The position numbers were made by a program, and so were the translations under genes. A DNA stretch of 40,804 nucleotides, from positions 1-40,804 of the forward strand of contig JAFSCH010000002.1 in assembly GCA_017436865.1 (NCBI GenBank). The letters run 5' to 3'. The stretch is from Lachnospiraceae bacterium (GTDB lineage Bacteria > Bacillota > Clostridia > Lachnospirales > Lachnospiraceae). The notes under the pieces were generated by a model. The model worked only from the letters and a program-made list of their open reading frames with translations, had not been told where the DNA came from and searched no databases. Positions within the stretch are counted from its first letter, which is position 1; each line of letters opens with the position of its first letter. This document shows, piece after piece, positions 26,292 to 34,460 of the stretch.

Positions 26292-26336
26292 ATATGCCAC
26301 AAATTGAGAAGTTTTTTCAATTTGTGGCATATTTTT
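26292..26336 (+). terminator. Terminator of the regulator operon
   Basis: ATATGCCACAAATTGA (26292-26307) pairs perfectly with 26317-26332, followed by T-rich sequence. Confidence 0.9.
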
Positions 26337-26361
26337 ATTATGCACCATAGAATGGAAATAG

Positions 26362-26478
26362 AGTTTCGAAATTGTAAAAAGTTTAAAGTTTCGAAAGTGA
26401 TATGTAGAATATAATGTATAGAAGGTGGTATAATATATTTAATTTCAAAAGTATAATTATTTTAAAGTTTCGAAAGCG
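26362..26478. repeat. Three AGTTTCGAAA repeats before the DUF4143 ATPase
   Basis: AGTTTCGAAA occurs at 26362-26371, 26387-26396 and 26466-26475; the last two extend to AAAGTTTCGAAAGYG. Each contains the palindrome TTTCGAAA. Two lie upstream of a TG-extended -10 (TGGTATAAT, TATAAT at 26429-26434), and one lies between the transcription start and the start codon, next to the ribosome binding site. They look like operator sites. Confidence 0.6.
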
Positions 26479-26486
26479 GTGAAGAT

Positions 26487-27689
26487 ATGAAGACGATTGT
26501 AAGAGAAAGATATTTAGAAAGAATCAAGGCATTAAAGGATACCCCTGATATAAAGATTATTACTGGAATAAGGCGTTCAGGAAAGTCTAACTTAATGCAA
26601 ACATATATCGAATACTTAAAAAATAAGTTTGAGGATATAAATATTATCTTTATTGATTTTATGGATTTGGATTTTGAAGAAATAAAGGAATACCATGCTT
26701 TACACAAATATGTTGAGACGAGATATGATAAGGAAAAGAAGAATTATTTGTTTGTTGATGAAGTACAGCTATGTCCCAATTTTGAATTAGCAATTAACAG
26801 CTTATATTCTAAAAGTAAGTATGATATTTATATAACCGGGTCAAATGCTTTTTTGCTTAGTGCTGATTTGGCAACGCTGTTTACTGGAAGATACATTGAA
26901 ATTCATATGTTTCCATTCAGTTTTAAGGAATACTGTGAATATTATAGCGAAGAAAAGGATAAAGACAAGTTATTTGAAGACTATTTTATCAAGGGTGGTT
27001 TGGCAGGTTCATATGCATACAACACTGATTTAGATAGGGTGACTTATATAAAAGAAGTATACGAGACTATTGTTAACAGAGACCTAGTACAAAAGTACAA
27101 TCTGCCTGATACACAGGTTCTTCGTCAATTGAGTGAGTTCTTGATGGATAATATAAGTAACTTAACTTCCCCTAATAGGGTGAGTGACATATTGACTGCT
27201 AATGAAGTACCAACAAATCATGTAACAATAGGTAAATATATCAAATATCTATGTAATGCATTTATTTTCTATGATATTAAACGATACGATATAAGGGGAA
27301 AGAAGTATTTAGAAACCTCTGATAAATTCTATCTGTGTGATATCGGAATACGTTACGCAATTTTAGGCAGCCGTAATATGGATTACGGACGAGCATACGA
27401 AAATATGGTCTGTGTAGAACTATTGCGTAGAGGATATGAAGTTTATATTGGAAAACTCTATCAAAAGGAAATCGATTTTGTGGCACAACGTGGTAGTGAG
27501 AAAATATATATTCAGGTTAGCGACAATATATCGAATCAGGATACCTTTGAACGAGAGTACTCTCCATTGCTACAAATAAAGGATGCTTATCCTAAAATGA
27601 TTATTGCGAGAACAAAGCACCCAAAATACACATATGAAGGAATCGAAGTGCGTGACATAGCGGAGTGGTTGTTGAATACAGAGCAATAA
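26487..27689 (+). CDS. AAA+ ATPase with DUF4143 domain
   Basis: A 400-residue ATPase of the large clostridial/bacteroidal AAA_14-DUF4143 family. Walker A is GIRRSGKSN (about 26-34), Walker B LFVDEVQ (about 88-94), sensor TGSNAFLLS (about 114-122), then TLFTGR and PFSFKEY. The C-terminal DUF4143 part holds EIDFVAQRG...IYIQVS (about 330-350), resembling the core of a PD-(D/E)xK nuclease-like fold. The function of this family is not established. It has its own promoter and repeats, not the AACA array, so it looks inserted between regulon genes. The start follows GGTGAAG. Confidence 0.85.
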   Translation: MKTIVRERYLERIKALKDTPDIKIITGIRRSGKSNLMQTYIEYLKNKFEDINIIFIDFMDLDFEEIKEYHALHKYVETRYDKEKKNYLFVDEVQLCPNFELAINSLYSKSKYDIYITGSNAFLLSADLATLFTGRYIEIHMFPFSFKEYCEYYSEEKDKDKLFEDYFIKGGLAGSYAYNTDLDRVTYIKEVYETIVNRDLVQKYNLPDTQVLRQLSEFLMDNISNLTSPNRVSDILTANEVPTNHVTIGKYIKYLCNAFIFYDIKRYDIRGKKYLETSDKFYLCDIGIRYAILGSRNMDYGRAYENMVCVELLRRGYEVYIGKLYQKEIDFVAQRGSEKIYIQVSDNISNQDTFEREYSPLLQIKDAYPKMIIARTKHPKYTYEGIEVRDIAEWLLNTEQ

Positions 27690-27694
27690 GATTT

Positions 27695-27746
27695 AACAAA
27701 ACATTAACATCTCCTGAACATTTCAAAAACATTCAACCTTTATAGT
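27695..27746 (+). promoter_or_regulatory. AACA-array promoter B (epimerase)
   Basis: AACA at 27695, 27706, 27717 and 27728, each exactly 11 bp apart, then -10 TATAGT at 27741, 13 bp after the last. Confidence 0.85.
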
Positions 27747-27810
27747 AAGCTCATGAAAACGAGAAACAAACAATTTTGTGAGTATTATGATAGAAAGGTA
27801 GGATTTTGAA

Positions 27811-28689
27811 ATGAGCAACACAATGTATTTGGTAACAGGAGCAGCAGGATTTTTAGGTGGCACTATCTGCCGTCAGTTAGTGGATAGAGGTGAGAAGGTA
27901 AGAGCCTTCGTTCTTCCAAATGACAAAGCAATGAAGTTCGTTCCAAAGGAAGCAGAAATTGTAGAAGGTGACCTTTGCGATATGGAATCACTTCGCAGAT
28001 TCTTTACCGTACCGGAAGGAACAGAAACAATTGTACTTCACATTGCAAGTATCGTAACGGTTAGCCCTGAGTACAATCAGAAGGTTATGGATGTGAATGT
28101 CGGTGGAACCAAGAATATTATCGAGTTGTGTTTAGAGCATAAGGAGTGTAAAAAATTAGTATATTGCAGCAGTACAGGTGCGATTCCAGAGCTTCCAAAG
28201 GGACAGAAGATTAAAGAAGTAGATCATTTTGATGCAGATAAGGTAGTTGGCTGTTATAGCCAGTCAAAGGCTTTGGCAACACAGGCAGTTCTGGATGCGG
28301 TAAAGGAAAAAGGTTTACATGCTTGCATAGTACATCCGAGCGGAATCCTTGGACCGGAGGACTTTGCTGTAGGTGAGACAACAGGAACGGTAATCCAGAT
28401 TATAAACGGCGAAATGCCAATGGGGATCGACGGCTCCTTTAACCTGTGTGATGTAAGAGACCTTGCACAGGGAACAATTCTTGCAGCAGATAAGGGAAAG
28501 GACGGTAGCTGCTATATTCTTGGAAATAAGGAAGTATCTTTTAAAAAGTTTTCTGAACTTTTGATGGTAGAAAGCGGCTGTAAGCCAATTAAAGCATTCC
28601 TTCCTCTTGGAGTAGCAAATTTTATTGTAGGAGTTCTGGAAAAACAGCTTTATTCAAAAAGGATAAGGCTGTTTTGTTGTATAAGTTAA
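27811..28689 (+). CDS. NAD(P)-dependent epimerase/dehydratase, C-terminally truncated
   Basis: A 292-residue short-chain dehydrogenase of the extended (epimerase / dihydroflavonol-reductase-like) type. The Rossmann motif is TGAAGFLGG (about 9-17); catalytic Ser-Ser-Thr in YCSSTGAIP and the YSQSK Tyr-Lys pair near 150 are intact. Homology stops at about residue 272 (LPLGVANFIVGVLEK). The last 14 residues, QLYSKRIRLFCCIS, are unlike any family end and are encoded by a terminator hairpin. Full-length relatives run some 50 residues longer, so a deletion probably joined the gene to this terminator. GAAAGGTAGG precedes the ATG. It is driven by array promoter B. The substrate is unknown and activity after truncation is uncertain. 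Confidence 0.8.
   Translation: MSNTMYLVTGAAGFLGGTICRQLVDRGEKVRAFVLPNDKAMKFVPKEAEIVEGDLCDMESLRRFFTVPEGTETIVLHIASIVTVSPEYNQKVMDVNVGGTKNIIELCLEHKECKKLVYCSSTGAIPELPKGQKIKEVDHFDADKVVGCYSQSKALATQAVLDAVKEKGLHACIVHPSGILGPEDFAVGETTGTVIQIINGEMPMGIDGSFNLCDVRDLAQGTILAADKGKDGSCYILGNKEVSFKKFSELLMVESGCKPIKAFLPLGVANFIVGVLEKQLYSKRIRLFCCIS
28640..28680 (+). terminator. Terminator inside the 3' end of the epimerase gene
   Basis: AAAACAGCTTTAT (28641-28653) pairs with ATAAGGCTGTTTT (28663-28675) with one G-U pair, ahead of TTTTGTTGT. It lies wholly within the coding sequence, so transcription could stop before the stop codon. Confidence 0.8.
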
Positions 28690-28750
28690 TTGAAAAACAA
28701 CATACTGATAGTTTACAATAGTAGTATCATAATCTAAAGGGGCTGTGTAA

Positions 28751-30862
28751 ATGAAGCAATTCAGAAAAGACAATTTAGCAAAAGATATTTTATCAGGAAT
28801 CATTGTTGCCCTGGTGTCCATTCCGATTTCAATGGGCTATGCGCAGGTTGCAGGCTTACCGGTAACATATGGTCTGTATGGTTCTATCTTTCCGATTTTA
28901 GTTTATAGCCTGTTCACTTCCTCGCCACAGTTTGTATTCGGTGTGGATGCGACTCCGGCTGCCTTGGTAGGAGGAGCGCTTGCAAGTCTTGGTATTACTG
29001 CCGGAACACCGGAGGCAATGGAAATTGTTCCGATTATTACGCTGGTTACGGCATGCTGGCTGTTGGTATTTTATTTTATCAAGGCAGGAAGACTGGTTAA
29101 TTATATTTCCACTCCGGTTATGGGCGGATTTATCTCCGGTATCGGTTGTACGATTATTCTCATGCAGGTTCCAAAGCTATTTGGTGGAAGTCCGGGTACG
29201 GGTGAGTTATTTATCTTGCTTATCAATATTTGGGAGCAGCTGGCGAAGTTTAATCTGGTTTCAGCCATTCTTGGATTTGGTACAGTGATTATTATTTTAG
29301 TAGCAAAGAAACATATTCCAAAGTTTCCGATGTCTGTTGTACTTATGGCGGTTGGCGCAGGACTTACTTATTTTTTCAAAATAGACCAGTATGGGGTAGC
29401 ACTTCTTCCAACTGTGGAAAAGGGAATGCCAAGGCTTGTTTTGCCAAATGTTTCGCTGTTTTTGCAGCATGCAGAGGATATAGTGGTGCTATCGCTTACC
29501 GTAGCATTGGTAATTGTGGCACAGACCTTGCTTGCAACAAATAACTATGCCCTGAAATATAATTATAAAATCAATAACAATCGAGAAATTCTGGCATATG
29601 CAGCTGGAAATACAGCGGGCGCTTTGGTAGGCTGTTGTCCGATTAACGGTAGCGTGTCCCGAACCGGAATTGCAGATCAGTATGGCTGCAAATCACAGGT
29701 GATGTCGGTGTCTGCAAGTGCCACAATGGTAGTGGTGCTACTTTTTGGAACGGATTTATTGGCGTATCTTCCGGTGCCGGTGCTGACGGGAATCGTTATG
29801 GCAGCGCTGATTGGCATTATTGAGTTTGGTATTGCCAAGAAAATGTGGCAGTCTGATAAGCATGAGTTTTTGATTTTCCTGACTGCTTTTCTGGGCGTGT
29901 TGATTCTGGGTACTATTTATGGTGTTATATTAGGGGTAATCTTGTCCTTTATTGCTGTTATTATTCGTGCGGTAATTCCGCCGAAGTCCTTTGTTGGTAT
30001 TATACCGGGGCATGAAGGCATGTATACTCTGACAAGACATCGTGATGCGAAGCCGATTAAGCATACGGTTATTTATCGTTTTAGCGGAAATCTGTTCTTT
30101 GCGAATATCAATACCTTTCAGCAGGATATTGAGTCGGCAATTAAGGAAGATACGAAACAGGTGATTGTCGATGCCAGAGGAATCGGAAATATTGATATTA
30201 CGGCAGCAGACAGATTATTGATTTTAAATCGTAATTTAAGGAATCAGGGCATACACTTTTATATCGCGGAGCATGTAGAGGCAGTAAATGATCAGTTGCG
30301 TGCTTATGGAGCAGGAAGCTTGATTGAAGAGGGCGTGGTACGGCGTACTATTTCTTTGGCACTAAGAGCCGCAGGAGTTGAGAAGCCATATCCTTTAGAA
30401 GGAATTTCTAAGGATGAGGAATTCCCATATGTAGAAGAAAACGAAAGATTGGCAGAGTTCGAATGGGCATTTGGTGAAGGTGCGGAAGCAAAAATGGAAC
30501 AGTTTGCCTTGGAAATGGCAGAGCAGCTTGTTCATTCTGAAGGTCATAGTGTAGAAGACATTGTGGAAGCAGAAAGCGATGTTTTACCGACTCGTATGGG
30601 CTTATTCGATGAGGATGAGTTGTTAGAGCGTCTGGAAATGCATTTAACAGAACTGGAAGAGCAGGGATATGCTGATATCGAAGAAATTGAAGAAAGCATT
30701 GAAAAGAGAAGAAAGATTATTGAGAAGAAGATTGCAAGTTTAAGCCCTGAGGCACTTGAAATGTTAAGACACCATAGAGAAGAAATTGAAGAGCACCTTA
30801 AGGAAGAACATCGGGAGCTTTACGAAAGAATGGTAGAGATAAGAACACATATAGAGAAGTAA
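28751..30862 (+). CDS. SulP-family anion permease with STAS domain and long acidic C-terminal tail
   Basis: A 703-residue transporter. The SLC26/SulP core (about 1-410, GLYGSIFPILVYSLFTSSPQ and 10-14 membrane spans) precedes a STAS domain (about 430-540, FSGNLFFANINTF and VIVDARGIGNIDITAADRL). Unlike most SulP proteins it then has about 150 further residues, very rich in Glu and Lys and predicted helical or coiled-coil (about 555-703). Sulfate, bicarbonate or other anions are possible substrates. AAAGGGG precedes the ATG. Its promoter looks ordinary: TTGAAA (28690), 18 bp, TACAAT (28714). It does not carry the AACA array. A strong terminator follows. Confidence 0.88.
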   Translation: MKQFRKDNLAKDILSGIIVALVSIPISMGYAQVAGLPVTYGLYGSIFPILVYSLFTSSPQFVFGVDATPAALVGGALASLGITAGTPEAMEIVPIITLVTACWLLVFYFIKAGRLVNYISTPVMGGFISGIGCTIILMQVPKLFGGSPGTGELFILLINIWEQLAKFNLVSAILGFGTVIIILVAKKHIPKFPMSVVLMAVGAGLTYFFKIDQYGVALLPTVEKGMPRLVLPNVSLFLQHAEDIVVLSLTVALVIVAQTLLATNNYALKYNYKINNNREILAYAAGNTAGALVGCCPINGSVSRTGIADQYGCKSQVMSVSASATMVVVLLFGTDLLAYLPVPVLTGIVMAALIGIIEFGIAKKMWQSDKHEFLIFLTAFLGVLILGTIYGVILGVILSFIAVIIRAVIPPKSFVGIIPGHEGMYTLTRHRDAKPIKHTVIYRFSGNLFFANINTFQQDIESAIKEDTKQVIVDARGIGNIDITAADRLLILNRNLRNQGIHFYIAEHVEAVNDQLRAYGAGSLIEEGVVRRTISLALRAAGVEKPYPLEGISKDEEFPYVEENERLAEFEWAFGEGAEAKMEQFALEMAEQLVHSEGHSVEDIVEAESDVLPTRMGLFDEDELLERLEMHLTELEEQGYADIEEIEESIEKRRKIIEKKIASLSPEALEMLRHHREEIEEHLKEEHRELYERMVEIRTHIEK

Positions 30863-30870
30863 GAAACGAG

Positions 30871-30911
30871 AAGATTACTGTGAAAGAGATTTCGCAGTAG
30901 TCTTTTTTCTT
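30871..30911 (+). terminator. Terminator of the SulP gene
   Basis: A 15-bp stem (30871-30885 with 30890-30904, two G-U pairs) has a GAGA tetraloop and is followed by TTTTTTCTTT. Confidence 0.9.
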
Positions 30912-30926
30912 TGTAAAAAGCAAATT

Positions 30927-30956
30927 AACATTTCTTTAACATTTCAAAAATATAAG
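30927..30956 (+). promoter_or_regulatory. AACA-array promoter C (papain-like protein)
   Basis: TTAACA repeats give AACA at 30927 and 30938 (11 bp), with -10 TATAAG at 30951, 13 bp after the last AACA. Confidence 0.8.
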
Positions 30957-31021
30957 TTTAACACCTCTTGGATAGGATAATCGTGATAATGAGAAATAAC
31001 ACGTTTAATTCGAGGGTAAAT

Positions 31022-31543
31022 ATGAAACAGGATAAATTAAAAAATATGAAAACGATAACCATATTACTTACTAGATACAAAGATTTTTTCGGGAGAGTAC
31101 TCTGTGACATTGGCGGAGATTCTTATTCCCATGCATCCATATCCATTGATGAGAATGAAGAAATTTTCTATAGCTTTAATAAAAAGGGATTTGTGGTGGA
31201 AAAGCCAAAGAAGTATATGCCAAAAAAGAGAATGCCAGACAGTGCATGTATACGTCTAAAAGTTCCGGAAGAGGTATATTTCAAAATTCAGCAAGAGATT
31301 CAGTTTTTTTTAGAGAGAAAAGAAAAATATTCTTATTCATTATTCGGAACTTTGTTGTGTTTTTTACATATACCGCACAAATTTCATGATAAGTATTTCT
31401 GCTCTCAATTCGTTGCAGAATTATTAGAAAAGGCTGGCGCAGTAGAGCTTAGGAAAGAAGTTTCCTTGTATCTGCCATCGCAGCTGCTATATGGTTGGCA
31501 ATCTATATTTGCAAAAGAAGAAATTGTATTTAATGCAATTTGA
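31022..31543 (+). CDS. Permuted papain-like (NlpC/P60 superfamily, YiiX-like) protein
   Basis: A 173-residue protein from the chosen start. The order of the catalytic residues, His first in YSHASISID and Cys later in YFCSQFVAELL, is that of circularly permuted papain-like enzymes (YiiX/YebB and lipid-acyl or amidase relatives). No signal peptide is seen. GAGGG lies six bases before the ATG at 31022; other in-frame starts (TTG 30968, ATG 30989, ATG 31046) are possible, and the conserved domain begins at MKTITILLTRY (31046). Substrates of the family include lipids, peptidoglycan and peptides, so a role in envelope remodelling is plausible. It is driven by array promoter C. Confidence 0.75.
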   Translation: MKQDKLKNMKTITILLTRYKDFFGRVLCDIGGDSYSHASISIDENEEIFYSFNKKGFVVEKPKKYMPKKRMPDSACIRLKVPEEVYFKIQQEIQFFLERKEKYSYSLFGTLLCFLHIPHKFHDKYFCSQFVAELLEKAGAVELRKEVSLYLPSQLLYGWQSIFAKEEIVFNAI

Positions 31544-31554
31544 GCATTGATTTT

Positions 31555-31584
31555 AACATTTCTTTAACATGACTTTGATATAGT
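31555..31584 (+). promoter_or_regulatory. AACA-array promoter D (plsC remnant and ABC operon)
   Basis: AACA at 31555 and 31566 (11 bp), with -10 TATAGT at 31579, 13 bp after the last AACA. No other promoter is evident before the ABC genes. Confidence 0.8.
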
Positions 31585-31645
31585 GTATACACAAAAACTT
31601 GTATTTTGAGGAGAAGGCAGATAATAAGAGAAGGGCAGCGACTAG

Positions 31646-31771
31646 GTGATAGTACAGCTTCACTACTTAGAGTCGATTTCCTATGAAGAATATCAGGGAA
31701 TGAGTACGACAGAGCTTGCTACAATGGTACGAAGCAGAATCGAAGAAACCGTGAAGAAATACTCGGAGTAA
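31646..31771 (+). pseudogene. 3' remnant of a 1-acylglycerol-3-phosphate acyltransferase gene (plsC-like)
   Basis: A 41-codon open stretch, bounded by TAG at 31643 and TAA at 31769. It translates with ESISYEEYQGMSTTELATMV followed by RSRIEETVKKYSE, which closely resembles the C-terminal end of PlsC acyltransferases (xxPIxxEEYxGMxTxELAxxVxxRIEE). The catalytic HxxxxD and all N-terminal parts are missing. A GAGGAGAAGG site at about 31608-31617 probably belonged to the lost start. A deletion seems to have removed the gene body but left its promoter D and leader, now serving the ABC operon. A GTG at 31646 could start a short peptide, but I see no reason to think it functions. Confidence 0.6.
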
Positions 31772-31812
31772 ATAATTGGTGGAATAAAGATCAATACAAA
31801 GGAGACGAGGGA

Positions 31813-32712
31813 ATGAACGCTATTGAAATCAGAAACTTATCAAAAAGCTTTCGTGGAATGTACGCAGTCGATAATCTGAATATGACAGTTCCGGTCGGAG
31901 CAATCTATGGTTTTATCGGCGAAAACGGAAGCGGCAAATCAACAACGGAAAAGCTTATCTGTGGGCATCTGGTGCCGGATAACGGTGAAATCAGGCTGTT
32001 TGATAAGGATTATACGGATGCCGGAGTCAGAGTGCGAGTAGGCGCTTTGATTGAAAATGCAGGCTGTTTTCCGAATTCCAGTGTGTGGGATAATTTAATG
32101 ATGCAGGCTATTAATCTGGGAATTAAAAATCGTGAGGATGAAATTAGAAGAGTGCTGGAGATTGTCCGTATGGAGGACTCTGCAAAGACCAAATTCAAGA
32201 GCTGTTCTCTGGGAATGAAACAGCGAATCGGTATCGCAATGGCATTGCTTGGGGAACCGGCATTGTTGATTTTGGATGAGCCGATTAACGGCCTTGATAC
32301 AGACGGTATGAGGATTATGAGAGAGATTCTGGTAGACATTACTAAGAATTATGGTTGTACGGTTCTGATTTCTTCGCATATTCTTGGTGAACTGGAAAAG
32401 ATAGCGACTCATTATGGTATTATTCGTCAGGGGAGAATGATTCAGGAAATCAGCGCAGAGGAAATGGAAAGCAGAGCCCGTGTGTTTGTATCTCTAAAGA
32501 CTAAGGATATGAAAGGGGCGAAAGCTGTATTAAAGGCGAAATTTGACAGCGTGAAGGAAGAGGAAGAGTACCTTCGTGTGTATGATGTGGAGGATACCGA
32601 GTCAATTGTTAAGTATCTGTTAGAGAACGGGCATGTGGTAAGTGAGCTTAAGAAAAATAAGATAGGTCTTGAAGAATACTATATTGAGTTGATGTCAAAC
32701 AAGGAGGATTAA
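31813..32712 (+). CDS. ABC transporter ATPase, first of two tandem pairs
   Basis: A 299-residue ATP-binding subunit, of the BcrA/LanF-like type seen in peptide-antibiotic resistance exporters. Walker A GENGSGKST (about 37-45), signature CSLGMKQR (about 136-143), Walker B LLILDEPINGLD (about 156-167), H-loop SSHILGELEK. About three in five residues match the ATPase at 33560. The C-terminal 80 residues are a variable domain. GGAGACGAGGG precedes the ATG. It is 4 bp before its permease partner. Confidence 0.92.
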   Translation: MNAIEIRNLSKSFRGMYAVDNLNMTVPVGAIYGFIGENGSGKSTTEKLICGHLVPDNGEIRLFDKDYTDAGVRVRVGALIENAGCFPNSSVWDNLMMQAINLGIKNREDEIRRVLEIVRMEDSAKTKFKSCSLGMKQRIGIAMALLGEPALLILDEPINGLDTDGMRIMREILVDITKNYGCTVLISSHILGELEKIATHYGIIRQGRMIQEISAEEMESRARVFVSLKTKDMKGAKAVLKAKFDSVKEEEEYLRVYDVEDTESIVKYLLENGHVVSELKKNKIGLEEYYIELMSNKED

Positions 32713-32716
32713 TAAA

Positions 32717-33538
32717 ATGAAAGAATTAAAATTTGAATCTCCTAGCTTTTTTCAAAGATTAAAAGGTATGCTGGGTGTAGATTTTTATCGTTTATTCCAC
32801 ACTCCCATGTTTTATATCTTTTTGGCAATTGCAGCGATTATTCCGGCAATGATTTTAGGCACTACCGGTATGCCGGGACCTGATGGGACTGCTACAGCAC
32901 CTATGTACACCAACACATGGCAGATTATTGCGGCAGATACACCGTTGTATGTGGTGAACAGTATTGCAGAATATGCCAATATGAACATGGTGTTCATTTT
33001 CGGTGGAATCATGGTTTCTATTTTTATAGGACATGATTATAAGAGTGGCTATGTAAAACAGCTTTTTACAACCCATGCGAAGAAGCAGGACTATATGATG
33101 TCCAAAACCATTACCTGCGCTTTTGCAATGGCTTGCATGTGTATTACTTATTTATTGGGAGCTATGGCAGCCGGACTTCTTGTTGGTGCGTCCTTTGAAG
33201 TGAATATGGGTTCTTTGATTTGTGCTATTTTGGGCAAAATGATTATGAGCTTAGGCTGGGCGAGCCTGTATACCTTTCTTAACATTATTTTTAGAAGATT
33301 TTTTGGTATTTCGATTGCCTCATCCTTCTTTTTCGGTACGGGAATTCTGATTATTGGAGCGGCTGCGGTGATTGGAAATAATACCGCGCTTAATATCTTT
33401 TTATATGGCTCTTCGGTGTATGCATGTCTTAGCAGTAATATAGTAACTGTACTTGTATGTCTTGTAATTTCTGTGGTGTGGGCAATTATTTACAATGTAC
33501 TGGGTACCCGCATCCTTTCAAAATGTGATGTGTATTAA
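32717..33538 (+). CDS. ABC transporter permease, first pair
   Basis: A 273-residue membrane subunit with six predicted helices (about 34-52, 95-117, 125-153, 165-187, 200-225, 240-265). TM1 is followed by a loop of about 45 residues outside. The FIGHDYKSGYVKQLF block matches ABC-2 type (LanG/BcrB-like) permeases: (G/S)xDxxxGxxK. GGAGGATTA precedes the ATG. It should pair with the ATPase before it; the exported or removed substrate is unknown, with antimicrobial peptides a reasonable guess. Confidence 0.88.
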   Translation: MKELKFESPSFFQRLKGMLGVDFYRLFHTPMFYIFLAIAAIIPAMILGTTGMPGPDGTATAPMYTNTWQIIAADTPLYVVNSIAEYANMNMVFIFGGIMVSIFIGHDYKSGYVKQLFTTHAKKQDYMMSKTITCAFAMACMCITYLLGAMAAGLLVGASFEVNMGSLICAILGKMIMSLGWASLYTFLNIIFRRFFGISIASSFFFGTGILIIGAAAVIGNNTALNIFLYGSSVYACLSSNIVTVLVCLVISVVWAIIYNVLGTRILSKCDVY

Positions 33539-33559
33539 AAAGGAGGCAAAGGTATTAGT

Positions 33560-34459
33560 ATGAACGCAATAGAGATTAAAAATCTGACAAAAAATTTTGG
33601 TCAAAAGCAGGCTCTTCGTGGTCTTGATATGACGGTTCCGACGGGAGCAATTTATGGTTTTATTGGTGAAAACGGAAGTGGAAAGTCGACAACGGAAAAG
33701 CTTATTTGCGGTCTTCTTGTTCCAAGCGGCGGACAGATTAAGCTGCTTGGACGAGATTATACGGATGCAGATGTAAGAGCAAAGGTAGGTGTCTTAATTG
33801 AAGCTCCGGGATGCTTTCCAAATTACAGTGTATGGAACAATATGATGCTGCAGGCTGCTAATTTAGGCATGAAAAATGCTGAGGAAGAGGTTAGAAAGGT
33901 TCTAAAGCTGGTAAGAATGGAAGGCGCTGCCTCTAACAAATACAAAAACTGTTCTTTGGGTATGAAGCAAAGAATTGGTATTGCCATGGCACTCCTTGGA
34001 AATCCAAAGCTTTTGGTGCTTGATGAGCCAATCAACGGTTTGGATGCAGATGGTATGAGAATCATGAGAGAGGTTCTGGTAGATATCACCAGAGAGGCTC
34101 AGTGTACTGTTGTTATTTCCTCTCATATCTTAGGAGAGCTGGAGAAAATAGCAACGCATTACGGAATTGTCCGTAATGGAAAAATGATAAAAGAAATGAC
34201 GGCACAGGAGTTGGAGGAAAGCTGTCGTACTTATGTGGCACTTCAGACCAAAGAGATGAACAGGGCGAAAGCAATTCTTGCCTGTAAATATTCCCGTGTG
34301 GAGGAAGACGAAGCGGGTTATATCCGTGTTTATGATGCAAAGGAACCGGAAGAGATTGTTACATATCTGTATGAAAACGAAATTCTGGTAAATGAAATAG
34401 GAACTGCCAAGATTGGTCTGGAAGAATACTATATCGATCTCATGAAGGAGGGCAGATAA
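33560..34459 (+). CDS. ABC transporter ATPase, second of two tandem pairs
   Basis: A 299-residue paralogue of the ATPase at 31813, same length and same motif positions: GENGSGKST, CSLGMKQRIGIAMALLG, LLVLDEPINGLD and SSHILGELEK. Divergence is strongest in residues about 215-275. AAAAGGAGG precedes the start with a wider spacing. It lies 21 bp after the first permease and 1 bp before the second. The four genes are a tandem duplication of one ATPase-permease unit. Confidence 0.92.
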   Translation: MNAIEIKNLTKNFGQKQALRGLDMTVPTGAIYGFIGENGSGKSTTEKLICGLLVPSGGQIKLLGRDYTDADVRAKVGVLIEAPGCFPNYSVWNNMMLQAANLGMKNAEEEVRKVLKLVRMEGAASNKYKNCSLGMKQRIGIAMALLGNPKLLVLDEPINGLDADGMRIMREVLVDITREAQCTVVISSHILGELEKIATHYGIVRNGKMIKEMTAQELEESCRTYVALQTKEMNRAKAILACKYSRVEEDEAGYIRVYDAKEPEEIVTYLYENEILVNEIGTAKIGLEEYYIDLMKEGR

Positions 34460-34460
34460 G

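Noticed and set aside
28690-28750. AACA motifs before the SulP gene
   Set aside because: The two copies overlap, three bases apart, and an ordinary TTGAAA-18-TACAAT promoter explains the site.
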